Assembly (NCBI RefSeq): GCF_017183135.1
Contig: NZ_JADDXW010000005.1
Location: 62,001 to 126,000, forward strand
Length of the DNA: 64,000 nt
Direction of reading: 5' to 3'
From: Aurantimonas marina
GTDB lineage: Bacteria > Pseudomonadota > Alphaproteobacteria > Rhizobiales > Rhizobiaceae
Part shown: positions 24,952-33,032 of the stretch, one piece after another
Layout: each line of letters begins with the position of its first letter
Numbering within the stretch: the first letter of the stretch is position 1
The notes under the pieces: model-generated
The model's input: the letters and a program-made list of their open reading frames with translations, nothing else
Told to the model about the DNA's origin: nothing
Databases searched by the model: none
Made by a program: the position numbers and the translations under genes

Positions 24952-25842
24952 ATGAGCAATGTTCCATTCGACCAGCTTGACGGCGAAATCTGGTTCAACG
25001 GCCAGTTCGTGCCCTGGAAGGACGCCAAGATCCACGTGCTGACGCACGGGCTTCACTATGCGAGCGCCGTCTTCGAGGGCGAGCGGGCCTATGGTGGCAC
25101 GGTCTTCAAGCTGCGCGAGCACACCGAGCGCTTGATCGCGTCGGGGCGCATGCTCGGCTTTGAGATACCCTACGGCGCCGACGAGATCGACGCGGCGACG
25201 AATGAACTGCTCGACCGGCAGGGTTTTGCCGACGCTTATGTCCGGCCGATCGCCTTCCGTGGCTCGGAGATGATGGGCGTCTCGGCCCAGAAGAACCGCA
25301 TCAACGTCGCCATCGCCATCTGGCAGTGGCCGAGCTATTTCGATCCCGAGCAGCGCATGAAGGGCATCCGGCTCGATCTCGCCGAGTATCGCCGGCCGGA
25401 CCCACGCACCGCGCCCTCCAAGGCCAAGGCCACCGGCCTCTACATGATCTGCACGATCTCCAAGCACGCGGCGGAAGCCAAGGGCTATGCCGACGCGTTG
25501 ATGCTCGACTGGCGCGGCCAGGTGGCCGAGGCGACCGGCGCCAACGTCTTCTTCGTCAAGGACGGCGTCGTGCATACGCCGACGCCCGACTGCTTCCTCG
25601 ACGGCATCACCCGCCGGACCGTGATCGATCTGGCGCGCCGGCGCGGCATCGAGGTGAAGGAGCGGGTGATCATGCCGGAGGAACTGGCGAGTTTCGAGGA
25701 ATGCTTCCTCTGTGGCACGGCGGCCGAGGTGACGCCGGTCTCCGAGATTGCCGACTGGCGGTTCACTCCCGGCGAGACGACCCGGCGGCTGGTCGAGGAT
25801 TACACCGGCACCGTGCAGCCGAAGCGCGCGGCGGCGGAGTAG
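24952..25842 (+). CDS. ilvE: Branched-chain amino acid aminotransferase
   Basis: 296 residues, PLP fold type IV. HVLTHGLHYASAVFEGERAY at the N-terminus; the PLP lysine lies in PSKAKATGLYM at about 150; the cofactor loop is DGITRRTVIDLARRRG and LCGTAAEVTPV. It transfers the amino group between glutamate and 2-keto acids of Leu, Ile and Val, and so connects with the leucine degradation genes at 42-50.7 kb. The ATG at 24952 fits homologues; an upstream frame to 24805 does not. Confidence 0.9.
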   Translation: MSNVPFDQLDGEIWFNGQFVPWKDAKIHVLTHGLHYASAVFEGERAYGGTVFKLREHTERLIASGRMLGFEIPYGADEIDAATNELLDRQGFADAYVRPIAFRGSEMMGVSAQKNRINVAIAIWQWPSYFDPEQRMKGIRLDLAEYRRPDPRTAPSKAKATGLYMICTISKHAAEAKGYADALMLDWRGQVAEATGANVFFVKDGVVHTPTPDCFLDGITRRTVIDLARRRGIEVKERVIMPEELASFEECFLCGTAAEVTPVSEIADWRFTPGETTRRLVEDYTGTVQPKRAAAE

Positions 25843-25877
25843 GGCGCGCGGGAGGACAGCCGGACGGAGACGCGGCG

Positions 25878-26549
25878 ATGATCCCCTGGGAAAAGCTGGA
25901 CAACGCGACGATTCCCGGGACGACCGCTGAGCTCCGGCTGATGCGGCGCGGCACTGAATTCTCGATCATGCTCGGCGATAACGAGCTGATGAACAGCCGG
26001 CTCTCGGGCTCGGAAGAAGCGCTTGCGCGCCTGTCCTGCGAGAGGATCGCCGACCGGGCGAAGCCGCACGTGCTGGTCGGCGGGCTCGGCATGGGGTTTA
26101 CGCTCCGCGCCGTCCTGTCTCGTCTTGGCGGCGACGCGAGCGTTATTGTCGCCGAGCTTGTGCCGGCGGTGGTCGCTTGGGCGAAAGGCCCGATGGCGCA
26201 TCTCGTCGACGGGAGCCTCGACGATCCCCGCGTCAGTATTGCGGTAACGGATGTCGCCGAGCTCATTCGCGGCGCCCCGGCGGCCTACGACGCGATCCTT
26301 CTGGACGTCGACAACGGCCCCGAGGGCCTGACGAGCCGTGCCAATGACGGCCTTTACGATCTTGGGGGATTGGAAGCGGCGCGACACGCGCTGCGTCCCG
26401 GCGGGGTGCTGGCGGTCTGGTCACAGGGACCCGACAGCGGCTTTACCGGACGGCTCCGCAAGGCAGGCTTCCGCGTCGACGAGCAGCGTGTGCGCGCCAG
26501 CCGCACGGGCCGTGGCGCCCGGCACGTCATCTGGATCGCCGCGACATAG
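25878..26549 (+). CDS. Spermidine synthase-like methyltransferase-fold protein
   Basis: 223 residues with a Rossmann-like fold: VLVGGLGMGFTLRAVL (nucleotide loop), VIVAELVPAVVAWAKG, AYDAILLDVDNGPEGL (the DxDNG pattern of polyamine synthase relatives) and LRPGGVLAVWSQGPD. It may be an aminopropyltransferase relative rather than a true spermidine synthase, because it is shorter (usual about 285) and lacks the N-terminal beta domain. It follows ilvE by 35 bases and is probably co-transcribed. Confidence 0.75.
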   Translation: MIPWEKLDNATIPGTTAELRLMRRGTEFSIMLGDNELMNSRLSGSEEALARLSCERIADRAKPHVLVGGLGMGFTLRAVLSRLGGDASVIVAELVPAVVAWAKGPMAHLVDGSLDDPRVSIAVTDVAELIRGAPAAYDAILLDVDNGPEGLTSRANDGLYDLGGLEAARHALRPGGVLAVWSQGPDSGFTGRLRKAGFRVDEQRVRASRTGRGARHVIWIAAT

Positions 26550-26725
26550 GTCCGCGCGCAGCCGAGGCCACGTCCAAGCGTCTCGCGAAATCGACCCCCT
26601 GAGCCAGGCAGCATTTGCGCCAGGGGGCGGCGGCGGTTATTCCCCTGCCCAACACGGTAGCCGCGCGATCTTGACTAATGTTGGAGATGAACCGCGGCGC
26701 CCAACTGGTTGAGGAGACTCCCGTT

Positions 26726-27367
26726 TTGACGCAACTCAGCGCCCAGATCGTGCCCGTCACGCCGTTCCAGCAAAACTGCTGCATCCTCTATGACACCGAG
26801 GCCAAGACCGGCGTCGTGGTCGACCCTGGCGGCGATGTCGACCGGATCGTCGCGACGATCGAGGCCGCCGGCATTGCCATCGAGGCGATCTGGCTGACCC
26901 ACGGCCATATCGACCACGCGGGCGGTGCCATGGAGCTGAAGGAACGGCTCGGCGTCGACATCATCGGTCCCCATCGTGACGACGCGTTCCTGCTGTCAGG
27001 CCTCGAGGCCCAGGCGCAGATGTTCGGCGTCGGCGGCGCGGTCCGCAATTGCACGCCGGACCGCTGGCTGGAGGAGGGCGAGACGGTCGGCTTCGCCGGG
27101 CATGTCTTCGAGGTGCTGCACACGCCGGGCCACGCGCCCGGTCATGTCGTGTTCTTCCATCGCCAGGCGAAGTTCCTGCATGCCGGCGACGTCCTGTTTG
27201 CCGGCTCGATCGGACGCACCGATTTGCCGGGCGGCGACCATGCCGCGCTGATCCGCTCGATCAAGCAGAAGGTCCTGCCGCTCGGCGACGATGTCGGCTT
27301 CATCTGCGGTCACGGGCCGGGCGGACGCCTCGGCGACGAGCGACGCACCAACCCGTTTCTGACCTGA
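26726..27367 (+). CDS. MBL-fold metallo-hydrolase (glyoxalase II/YcbL-like)
   Basis: 213 residues. The metal-binding motif is THGHIDHAGG (HxHxDH), with later ligands in TPGHAPGHVVF, HAGDVLFAGSIGRTD and ICGHGPGG. QIVPVTPFQQNCCILYD at the N-terminus is typical of the small YcbL-like group, cytosolic hydrolases of thioesters such as hydroxyacylglutathione. I chose the TTG at 26726 because GAGGAG stands 9 bases upstream and the protein then begins where homologues do; ATG 26678 is the in-frame alternative. Confidence 0.85.
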   Translation: MTQLSAQIVPVTPFQQNCCILYDTEAKTGVVVDPGGDVDRIVATIEAAGIAIEAIWLTHGHIDHAGGAMELKERLGVDIIGPHRDDAFLLSGLEAQAQMFGVGGAVRNCTPDRWLEEGETVGFAGHVFEVLHTPGHAPGHVVFFHRQAKFLHAGDVLFAGSIGRTDLPGGDHAALIRSIKQKVLPLGDDVGFICGHGPGGRLGDERRTNPFLT

Positions 27368-27377
27368 TAGCCGCGCC

Positions 27378-27393
27378 CCGCCGGGCCCGGCGG
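27378..27393. terminator. GC palindrome between convergent MBL and BA14K-like genes
   Basis: A perfect 16-base palindrome CCGCCGGGCCCGGCGG fills most of the 26-base gap between two convergent stops. It can fold as a short hairpin on either strand, but there is no T run, so Rho-independent termination is doubtful. Confidence 0.3.
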
Positions 27394-28200
27394 TCAGCCG
27401 CCGGCGCAGAATAGCGAATTGCCCGCCGCGTCCATATAGGTGCCGAAATTCGGATCGAAGCTGGGGTGGGCGCGGGTGCAAGCGCTCAGCCATTCCCGCG
27501 TCCACGGCTCGCCGGCGCGGGCTTTGCGTGCAGGACGCGCGCTCCGATCCAACTCTGCGGCGGCATGCCGGTCATAGTTCGGAGCGATGCGAATGATCTT
27601 CGAGCCGCCGGTCTCGATGATGTCGATGCCGGACGCCGGCAGGGGACGGCGATCCAGCCGTTCGCGCGCCACATCGATGATCCGCGGTCCGTTCGGCACA
27701 GCGTCGAATCCGTATTGACGTTTCCATGCCGAGGCGCGGGAGGGCACGGCGCGGTGACCGGAAGCACCGGTGGACATTATCGTGAAGGACCCTTGCGAGC
27801 GTGTCGCAACACCCCGTGGCTCGACCACGCGCCAAGCGCGATTTCGCCCACGCACCGTGAGCACGTCGAAATTTGGCTTGCGTTTGATCGAACCGCCGTC
27901 CTCTAGAAACTCCTCGCGTTCATTGGTGGAATAGATATCGGGAGCGGTTCGGATGCCGCCGCCATCCTCGAGAAACTCCTCCCGCTCGTCGGTGACGTAG
28001 ATATCGGGCGCGGTGCGGATGCCACCTCCATCCTCGAGAAAATCCTCGCCCTGAGCGGAAAAGTCGATGATTTGGGCGGTTCTGACGCCGCCGCCTCCGC
28101 TGTCGATGGACTGTTCGCTCGTGGCGGGCACGGAGGCCAGCATTAGAAAGGAAAGCGCAGCTGCGGTCGTGTGCGTTGCCAGGCGGTTTCGGCTTTGCAT
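27394..28200 (-). CDS. Secreted repeat protein with degenerate BA14K-like C-terminus
   Basis: 268 residues. Signal peptide 1-28 (TAAALSFLMLASVPATS). Residues 32-112 consist of four tandem repeats of 22 residues, consensus FLEDGGGIRTAPDIYxTxEREE; the first copy is diverged and the last truncated. A basic middle region follows. The last 35 residues (EWLSACTRAHPSFDPNFGTY, terminal Cys) match the spacing of the BA14K motif seen in the protein at 18245 but are diverged. Function unknown; probably periplasmic or surface exposed. ATG 28200 has GGGAGAT upstream. Confidence 0.65.
   Translation of the reverse strand: MQSRNRLATHTTAAALSFLMLASVPATSEQSIDSGGGGVRTAQIIDFSAQGEDFLEDGGGIRTAPDIYVTDEREEFLEDGGGIRTAPDIYSTNEREEFLEDGGSIKRKPNFDVLTVRGRNRAWRVVEPRGVATRSQGSFTIMSTGASGHRAVPSRASAWKRQYGFDAVPNGPRIIDVARERLDRRPLPASGIDIIETGGSKIIRIAPNYDRHAAAELDRSARPARKARAGEPWTREWLSACTRAHPSFDPNFGTYMDAAGNSLFCAGG
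27865..28107 (-). repeat. Four 66-base in-frame tandem repeats
   Basis: Inside the secreted repeat protein. Units run 28107-28042, 28041-27976, 27975-27910 and a partial 27909-27865 on the minus strand. The two central units are nearly identical; the outer ones are diverged, which suggests recent duplication in the middle. Copy number may vary between strains. Confidence 0.75.
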
Positions 28201-28307
28201 GACGATCTCCCGTTTAGGCCCCTTGCGAGGCATTCGGCAGAGCCCTTGCACGCGGCGTGCCAGACGATTCTGTTCCATTCCGGTACTCCACCACTAAGGT
28301 GGGAGAC

Positions 28308-28339
28308 AAAAAAGCCCGCCGTGCGATGCGCGGCGGGCT
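28308..28339 (-). terminator. Rho-independent terminator of cold-shock gene
   Basis: On the minus strand AGCCCGCCG pairs with CGGCGGGCT (9 bp, 9-base loop) and is followed by TTTTTT. It lies 64 bases after the stop of the cold-shock gene and is one of the clearest terminators in the window. Confidence 0.85.
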
Positions 28340-28402
28340 ATCCCAAGCTTTTCGTGCCGGCGCGGCACTCTCGCGCCGGTTTGACCGGCGTTTCCGTCCG
28401 CC

Positions 28403-28618
28403 TCAGTCGGTCGCTTCGAGGTTGACCGCCTTGGGGCCCTTGCCGCGCTTGTCGGGTTCGGTTTCGTACGAGACCTTCTGGTTTTCCTCGAGGCCCGGCA
28501 GGCCGGAGGCCTGCACCGCCGAGATATGAACGAAGATGTCCGCGCCGCCGTCGTCCGGCTTGATGAAGCCGAAGCCCTTCTCGGTATTGAAGAATTTGAC
28601 CGTCCCGGTTTGTGCCAT
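28403..28618 (-). CDS. Cold-shock protein, CspA family
   Basis: 71 residues, one cold-shock domain. RNP1 is GFGFIKPDDGG (K-GFGFI), RNP2 is DIFVHISAV. It binds single-stranded RNA and DNA and melts mRNA structure. ATG 28618 gives the usual length; an upstream in-frame extension to 28699 is not family-like. It is followed by a strong terminator and preceded by a palindrome-rich leader. Confidence 0.9.
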   Translation of the reverse strand: MAQTGTVKFFNTEKGFGFIKPDDGGADIFVHISAVQASGLPGLEENQKVSYETEPDKRGKGPKAVNLEATD

Positions 28619-28913
28619 TATCGGAGTCCTTATCCTGGCATTACGTGTCGCCGTGTGGCGGTGGCAGGCAAGTCTTGACGAGGAAGGGAACCGATACATC
28701 GTGGTTTCCGGTTTCGGTATACCACCCGGAGGAGGCGCCTCCGATACGCAGTTCGTCCGTTACCTTTGTTCGCGAAATTGCCCAAACGTCCCTTGAATGC
28801 TATCCCGCGCCGGGCGTTGCAAGTAAAAGTTTTTGGGCAAGCTTCAGGTTTCATTTCGGCACGGGCGGTCTCGCCGTGCCTCCCGCGCCCGCCCGCCATT
28901 CCCGTTCAGGCTC
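28619..28913. promoter_or_regulatory. Divergent intergenic region with palindromes, probable csp leader
   Basis: The 295 bases between csp and pcp hold no gene. They contain a perfect 12-base palindrome GGAGGCGCCTCC (28731-28742), a GGTATACC palindrome (28716-28723) and an enclosing GTGGT/ACCAC repeat (28701-28725). Because csp mRNAs often have long structured leaders, these may fold in its 5' UTR; they could equally be operators. Confidence 0.35.
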
Positions 28914-29573
28914 ATGCGTTCCATGTCGTTACTCTTCGCCGGCTTTTCTTCCTTTCCGAGCGCGCCGCGCAATCCGACCGAGGATCTGGCGCGCGCGTTG
29001 CAGTGCGAGAGGGGCTGCTCCGACGGTCTCCACGCTGAGATTCTGCCCGTCGAATGGGAGGGCAGCTGGTCGCGGCTCAAGGCTGCGATCGAAGCCGTGC
29101 GCCCGACGACCGTCGTGCTGTTCGGCCTCCACCAGCGCGCCGAACGCCTTCGCATCGAACTGGTCGCGCGCAATCGTCGTGAGCTCGGCCATGCCGACGC
29201 GGTCGGCGGCTTCCCGTCCGGACCGGCGGTGCTGGACGGTCCCCAGTCGCTGCCCGCAAATCTGCCGTGGAACGACGTCGCCGCTGCCTTGCGCAGTGCC
29301 GGCGCCTCCTTCGAGTGGTCGACCAATGCCGGCGGTTATCTCTGCAACGATACCTTCTACCGCCTTGCCCATCATGCCGCCTCGCTCGGCGTGCGGCGTT
29401 ACGGTTTCATCCATGTTCCGCTGAGCGACGAGGCCGTAGCCGAAACCGTCGCGAGCGAAACCGTGCCGGACGTGTTTTGCAGCGTGCCGGCGGCAACCAT
29501 CGAACGGGCGGCGCGGGCGCTGGCTGCAACATTAGGCGGGGTTCCGAACGCGATGCCGGAGACAAGCGCATGA
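28914..29573 (+). CDS. Pyroglutamyl-peptidase I (C15) homologue
   Basis: 219 residues. The N-terminus LLFAGFSSFPSAPRNPTEDL corresponds to the TGFEPFGGxxxNPS motif of Pcp. VVLFGLHQRAERLRIELVARN covers the oxyanion/Glu region. The catalytic Cys is in STNAGGYLCNDTFYR and His in GFIHVPL. It removes N-terminal pyroglutamate from peptides. The alternative ATG at 28923 would align better with homologues. The stop overlaps the next gene by 4 bp. Confidence 0.8.
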   Translation: MRSMSLLFAGFSSFPSAPRNPTEDLARALQCERGCSDGLHAEILPVEWEGSWSRLKAAIEAVRPTTVVLFGLHQRAERLRIELVARNRRELGHADAVGGFPSGPAVLDGPQSLPANLPWNDVAAALRSAGASFEWSTNAGGYLCNDTFYRLAHHAASLGVRRYGFIHVPLSDEAVAETVASETVPDVFCSVPAATIERAARALAATLGGVPNAMPETSA

Positions 29574-30391
29574 GCGGGTTCGACGAAGCGGCGTTGACGG
29601 ACGCCTATGAACGGGCGCTGTCGCTCGAGAAGGCTGGCGCGCACGCCGCCGCGGCCGAAGCCTATCGCGAGTGTCTGGCGATTGATCCTGAGGACCATGG
29701 CGGCGCGGCGGTCCGCATCGCGGCCATGGGTCTGGGGGAGGCGCCTGAATCGGCGGGCGACGCCTATGTGGCGACGCTGTTCGACCAGCATGCAGAGGCG
29801 TTCGAGGACATTCTGGTGCGCCAGCTCGGCTACGGCGTGCCGGGGCTGATGGCGGCGCGGCTCGCGGAGATCGCACCCGGTCGCCACCAGCGCGTGCTTG
29901 ATCTCGGTTGCGGCACCGGGTTGGCCGGCGAGACACTGCGTGACCGGGCTACGACACTGATCGGCGTCGATCTGTCGGAAGGCATGATCGAGACCTGTTT
30001 CGACAAGGGCGTCTACGACGATCTCTATATCGGCGAGGCGGTCGGCTTCCTCGCGGACTTCGACGAGGAAGACCCCTTCGACCTGATAGTTGCCGCCGAC
30101 GTGCTGCCTTATCTCGGCGGACTCGACGGACTCTTTTCCGGGGTCGCCGCACGGCTGGCGGGCGGCGGAATCTTCGGTTTCTCCACCGAGACACTGTCCA
30201 ATGCGGCATTCGACGGGCGCGATTTCATGGTCGGCCCGCACCAGCGCTTTCATCACCGCGAGGCGTATCTTCAGGACCGGCTCACGGCGCACGGCTTCGA
30301 TTGTCTGGAATGCGGATCGATCATCGTCCGCCTCCAGGAGGGGCAGCCGGCCCCTGGTCATCTGGTGCTGGCGCGGCGTCGGGACTGCTGA
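29570..30391 (+). CDS. TPR-like/class I SAM methyltransferase
   Basis: 273 residues. Residues 5-45 form one TPR-like helical pair (AYERALSLEKAGAHAAAAEA). The methyltransferase domain starts near 65, with motif I VLDLGCGTGLAGETL, motif II GVDLSEGMIE and FDLIVAADVLPYLG. Similar TPR-methyltransferases in alphaproteobacteria lack a known substrate. ATG 29570 overlaps the pcp stop (ATGA), so the pair is translationally coupled. Confidence 0.8.
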   Translation: MSGFDEAALTDAYERALSLEKAGAHAAAAEAYRECLAIDPEDHGGAAVRIAAMGLGEAPESAGDAYVATLFDQHAEAFEDILVRQLGYGVPGLMAARLAEIAPGRHQRVLDLGCGTGLAGETLRDRATTLIGVDLSEGMIETCFDKGVYDDLYIGEAVGFLADFDEEDPFDLIVAADVLPYLGGLDGLFSGVAARLAGGGIFGFSTETLSNAAFDGRDFMVGPHQRFHHREAYLQDRLTAHGFDCLECGSIIVRLQEGQPAPGHLVLARRRDC

Positions 30392-30478
30392 GCCGGCACT
30401 GCGTCAGATTTATACAGCGGCGGCAGGGCGGGGGCGCTTCACGAGTCTTGCCGGCCATCCCCGCCGCTGATCGCCAAG

Positions 30479-31321
30479 TCAGGCCGAAACGACTGTCTGT
30501 TTCTGCTCGCCGAGCCCTTCGATCCCCAGCGCCATGACATCGCCCACCTCCAGATATTTCGGCGGCTTCATGCCCATGCCGACGCCCGGCGGTGTGCCGG
30601 TGGAGATCACATCTCCCGGCATCAGTGTCATGAACTGCGACAAATAGGACACGATGTGCGGCACGTTGAAGATCAGCGTGTTGGTACTGCCGGTCTGGCG
30701 GCGTTCGCCGTTGACGTCGAGCCACATGGCGAGATTGTGAACATCGCCGAGTTCGTCGCGGGTCACCAGCCAGGGACCGAGCGGACCGAAGGTGTCGTGG
30801 CTCTTGCCCTTGGTCCACTGGCCCATGCGCTTGGTCTGGAAGTCACGCTCGGAGACGTCATTCATGATCGCGAAACCGGCGACGTGGTCCATCGCGTCGG
30901 CTTCCTCGACGTATTTCGCCTTGGTCCCGATGACGATCGCAAGCTCGACCTCCCAGTCGAGCGCTGTCGAACCGCGCGGCATCTCGACATCGTCATTCGG
31001 CCCGCAGAGCGCCGAGAGCGCCTTGGCGAAGATGATCGGCTCGCTGGGGACCTCGGCGCCGGTCTCGGCCGCATGGTCGGAATAATTGAGCCCGATGCAG
31101 ACGATCTTCTGGATCTGCCCGACGCAAGGCCCCATGCGCGGCCAGCCGTCGACCACGGGGAGGCTGGAAGGATCGAGAGCCTTCAGCTTGGCGAGGCCGG
31201 CCTCGGAGAGAACCTCCCCGGCGATGTCGCCGACATGGGCGGAAAGGTCGCGCAGCGTGCCGTCGGCGTCGACAAGGCCGGGCTTTTCTTCGCCCGAGGG
31301 GCCATAGCGAACGAGTTTCAT
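30479..31321 (-). CDS. Fumarylacetoacetate hydrolase family protein
   Basis: 280 residues with the FAH fold. Metal-binding region LDWEVELAIVIG (ExE) and DVSERDFQTKRM; substrate-loop IQKIVCIGLNYSDHAAE; C-terminal MTLMPGDVISTGTPPGVG. Family members hydrolyse C-C bonds or act as lyases on 2-keto acids. Pairing with an SDR dehydrogenase 51 bases upstream resembles the non-phosphorylative L-fucose/L-rhamnose route (2-keto-3-deoxy acid dehydrogenase, then 2,4-diketo hydrolase). That assignment is inference; no sugar dehydratase is present here. Confidence 0.85.
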   Translation of the reverse strand: MKLVRYGPSGEEKPGLVDADGTLRDLSAHVGDIAGEVLSEAGLAKLKALDPSSLPVVDGWPRMGPCVGQIQKIVCIGLNYSDHAAETGAEVPSEPIIFAKALSALCGPNDDVEMPRGSTALDWEVELAIVIGTKAKYVEEADAMDHVAGFAIMNDVSERDFQTKRMGQWTKGKSHDTFGPLGPWLVTRDELGDVHNLAMWLDVNGERRQTGSTNTLIFNVPHIVSYLSQFMTLMPGDVISTGTPPGVGMGMKPPKYLEVGDVMALGIEGLGEQKQTVVSA

Positions 31322-31372
31322 GACGTTTTTTCCGTGTTCCGAATGTGGTGGGAGAGAAGAAGTGTCGGCGCT

Positions 31373-32119
31373 TCAGTAGACGGCGCGGCCGCCGGAAATG
31401 TCGAACACCGCGCCGGTCGAGAACGAGCAGTCCTCGGAGGCGAGCCAGGCGATCATGGCGGCGACCTCGGCCGGCTCAACGAAGCGGTTGAGCGGGATTT
31501 TCGACAGCATGTAGTCGATGTGCTCCTGGCTCATCTGGTCGAAGATCGCGGTGCGCGCGGCAGCCGGAGTGATGCAGTTGACCAGGATGCCGGTTCCAGC
31601 GAGCTCCTTGCCGAGCGATTTGGTCAGCCCAATGAGGCCGGCCTTCGAGGCCGAATAGTGCGAGGCGTTGGGATTGCCTTCCTTGCCGGCGATCGAGGCG
31701 ACGTTGACGATTCGGCCATAGCCCTTGTCCATCATCAGCGGCACGACGGCCCGGCTGGTCAGAAACGGCGCCACGAGGTTTACCTCGACCGTGCGGCGCC
31801 AGACGTCGGGCTCCAACTCCCAGGTCTTGCCATTGCCGCCGGTGATGCCGGCATTGTTGACGAGAATGTCGACCGAGCCGGCCTTGGCGAAAGCGGCCTT
31901 GGCGGCATCCGCGACGGCGTCCACATCGGTCAGTTCCACCGCTTGGCCGCTGGCCTTCGCGCCGAGCTGCGCCACCGCCTCCTCGATTGCCGTGCCGTCG
32001 ACGTCCCACAGCACCGCCGATCCGCCGCTGGCGAGGACCCGCTCGGCGGTGGCAAGGCCGATGCCGCGCGCGCCGCCGGTGATGATCGCGGTGCGTCCCT
32101 CCAGATCGATGCGGTTCAT
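31373..32119 (-). CDS. SDR family NAD(P)-dependent oxidoreductase
   Basis: 248 residues, classical SDR. Cofactor motif TGGARGIGLA, NNAG at about 93-96, catalytic Ser in NVASIAG and YSASK (Tyr/Lys). Asp at the end of beta-2 (LWDVDG) suggests NAD preference. Followed by an FAH-family gene, which suggests oxidation of a 2-keto-3-deoxy sugar acid. It starts 142 bases after the LIV ATPase genes on the same strand, so the transporter may supply its substrate. Confidence 0.85.
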   Translation of the reverse strand: MNRIDLEGRTAIITGGARGIGLATAERVLASGGSAVLWDVDGTAIEEAVAQLGAKASGQAVELTDVDAVADAAKAAFAKAGSVDILVNNAGITGGNGKTWELEPDVWRRTVEVNLVAPFLTSRAVVPLMMDKGYGRIVNVASIAGKEGNPNASHYSASKAGLIGLTKSLGKELAGTGILVNCITPAAARTAIFDQMSQEHIDYMLSKIPLNRFVEPAEVAAMIAWLASEDCSFSTGAVFDISGGRAVY

Positions 32120-32194
32120 GGTTTCTCCCTTTGGCCGGTGCGCGCCCGCGGCGCAACGCTCGTGGGGCTCATGACATATCGGCGTCGGGAGCGC

Positions 32195-32206
32195 AATGTA
32201 TACGTT
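32195..32206. promoter_or_regulatory. GTATAC-centred palindrome upstream of SDR gene
   Basis: AATGTATACGTT (32195-32206) is a near-palindrome about 76 bases before the SDR start. GTATAC cores are common in operators of FadR-type GntR regulators, which often control sugar-acid catabolism. No such regulator gene is adjacent, so this is a weak call. Confidence 0.3.
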
Positions 32207-32261
32207 AAAGATGGCGCCTGTTCTGTCGCAAGGCCGGCATCACCGTTCCGGGAAAGAGGTG

Positions 32262-33032
32262 TTAGAGCGCCAGGTACTGGAGCCGCAATTCCTTGTTGTC
32301 GATGATCTCCTGGGCGGTGCCATCGAAAACCACTTCGCCCATTTCCAGGATGATCGCCCGGTCCGCCAAATGAAGGGCGGCGATGGCGTTCTGCTCCACT
32401 AGGATGGTGGTAATGCCGAGCTGCTTGATCTCTTCGAGAATCCGCTCGATTTCCTGCACGATCACTGGCGCCAAGCCTTCATAGGGCTCGTCGAGCAGCA
32501 GGAGCTTCACCTCGCGGGCGAGCGCCCGCGCCACCGCGAGCATTTGCTGCTCGCCGCCGGACATCGTCGTACCCTCCTGGGTGCGACGCTCGGCGAGGCG
32601 CGGGAAGTGATCGTAGATGCGCTCTAGCGGCCAGCCGATCGGTTTTTCGATCTGGGCGAGCTTGAGGTTTTCCTCGACGCTTAGGCCGGGAATGATCCGC
32701 CGGTCCTCGGGCACGAGCTGGATACCGGCCTGGGCCGCCTGATAGCTCTGCATTTCGTGCAACGGCTGGCCTTCCAGCCAGATCTCGCCGCGCTTGAGTT
32801 CGGGCTGGCCGGCGCGGGCGATGGTCCGCAATGTGGAGGTCTTGCCGGCGCCGTTACGGCCAAGTAGCGCCAGGATCTCGCCCTCGCGCACTTCGAAGGA
32901 TACGCCTTGGACGATGTAGCTTTCGCCGTAATAGGCGTGCAGGTCCCGCGCCGCGAAGAATGGCGTCCCACCGGTTCCGGCCACAGGGTGGGGGGAGGCC
33001 GGGCGTTCCGTCGTGGCGATGGTCTCGCTCAT
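32262..33032 (-). CDS. LIV-type ABC transporter ATP-binding protein (LivF-like)
   Basis: 256 residues. Walker A LLGRNGAGKTST, Q-loop LVPEDRRIIPGL, signature MSGGEQQMLAVARAL, Walker B LLLLDEPYEGLAP, switch His replaced by Gln in VEQN as usual for LivF. About 28 residues precede the usual LivF start. It powers import together with the LivG-like ATPase, with which it overlaps by 4 bp (ATGA). Last gene of the five-gene transporter operon. Confidence 0.9.
   Translation of the reverse strand: MSETIATTERPASPHPVAGTGGTPFFAARDLHAYYGESYIVQGVSFEVREGEILALLGRNGAGKTSTLRTIARAGQPELKRGEIWLEGQPLHEMQSYQAAQAGIQLVPEDRRIIPGLSVEENLKLAQIEKPIGWPLERIYDHFPRLAERRTQEGTTMSGGEQQMLAVARALAREVKLLLLDEPYEGLAPVIVQEIERILEEIKQLGITTILVEQNAIAALHLADRAIILEMGEVVFDGTAQEIIDNKELRLQYLAL

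Noticed and set aside
27865-28107. Regular 66-base repeats as a CRISPR array
   Set aside because: Repeats are directly adjacent, in frame, without spacers, and encode a conserved peptide unit; no cas genes are present.
30415-30469. Terminator between the convergent methyltransferase and FAH genes
   Set aside because: CAGCGGCGG/CCGCCGCTG can pair, but the loop is 37 bases and no T run follows; too weak to call.
30656-32305. 549-codon plus-strand open frame opposite the FAH and SDR genes
   Set aside because: Both minus-strand genes have catalytic motifs; the plus frame has none and spans two genes.
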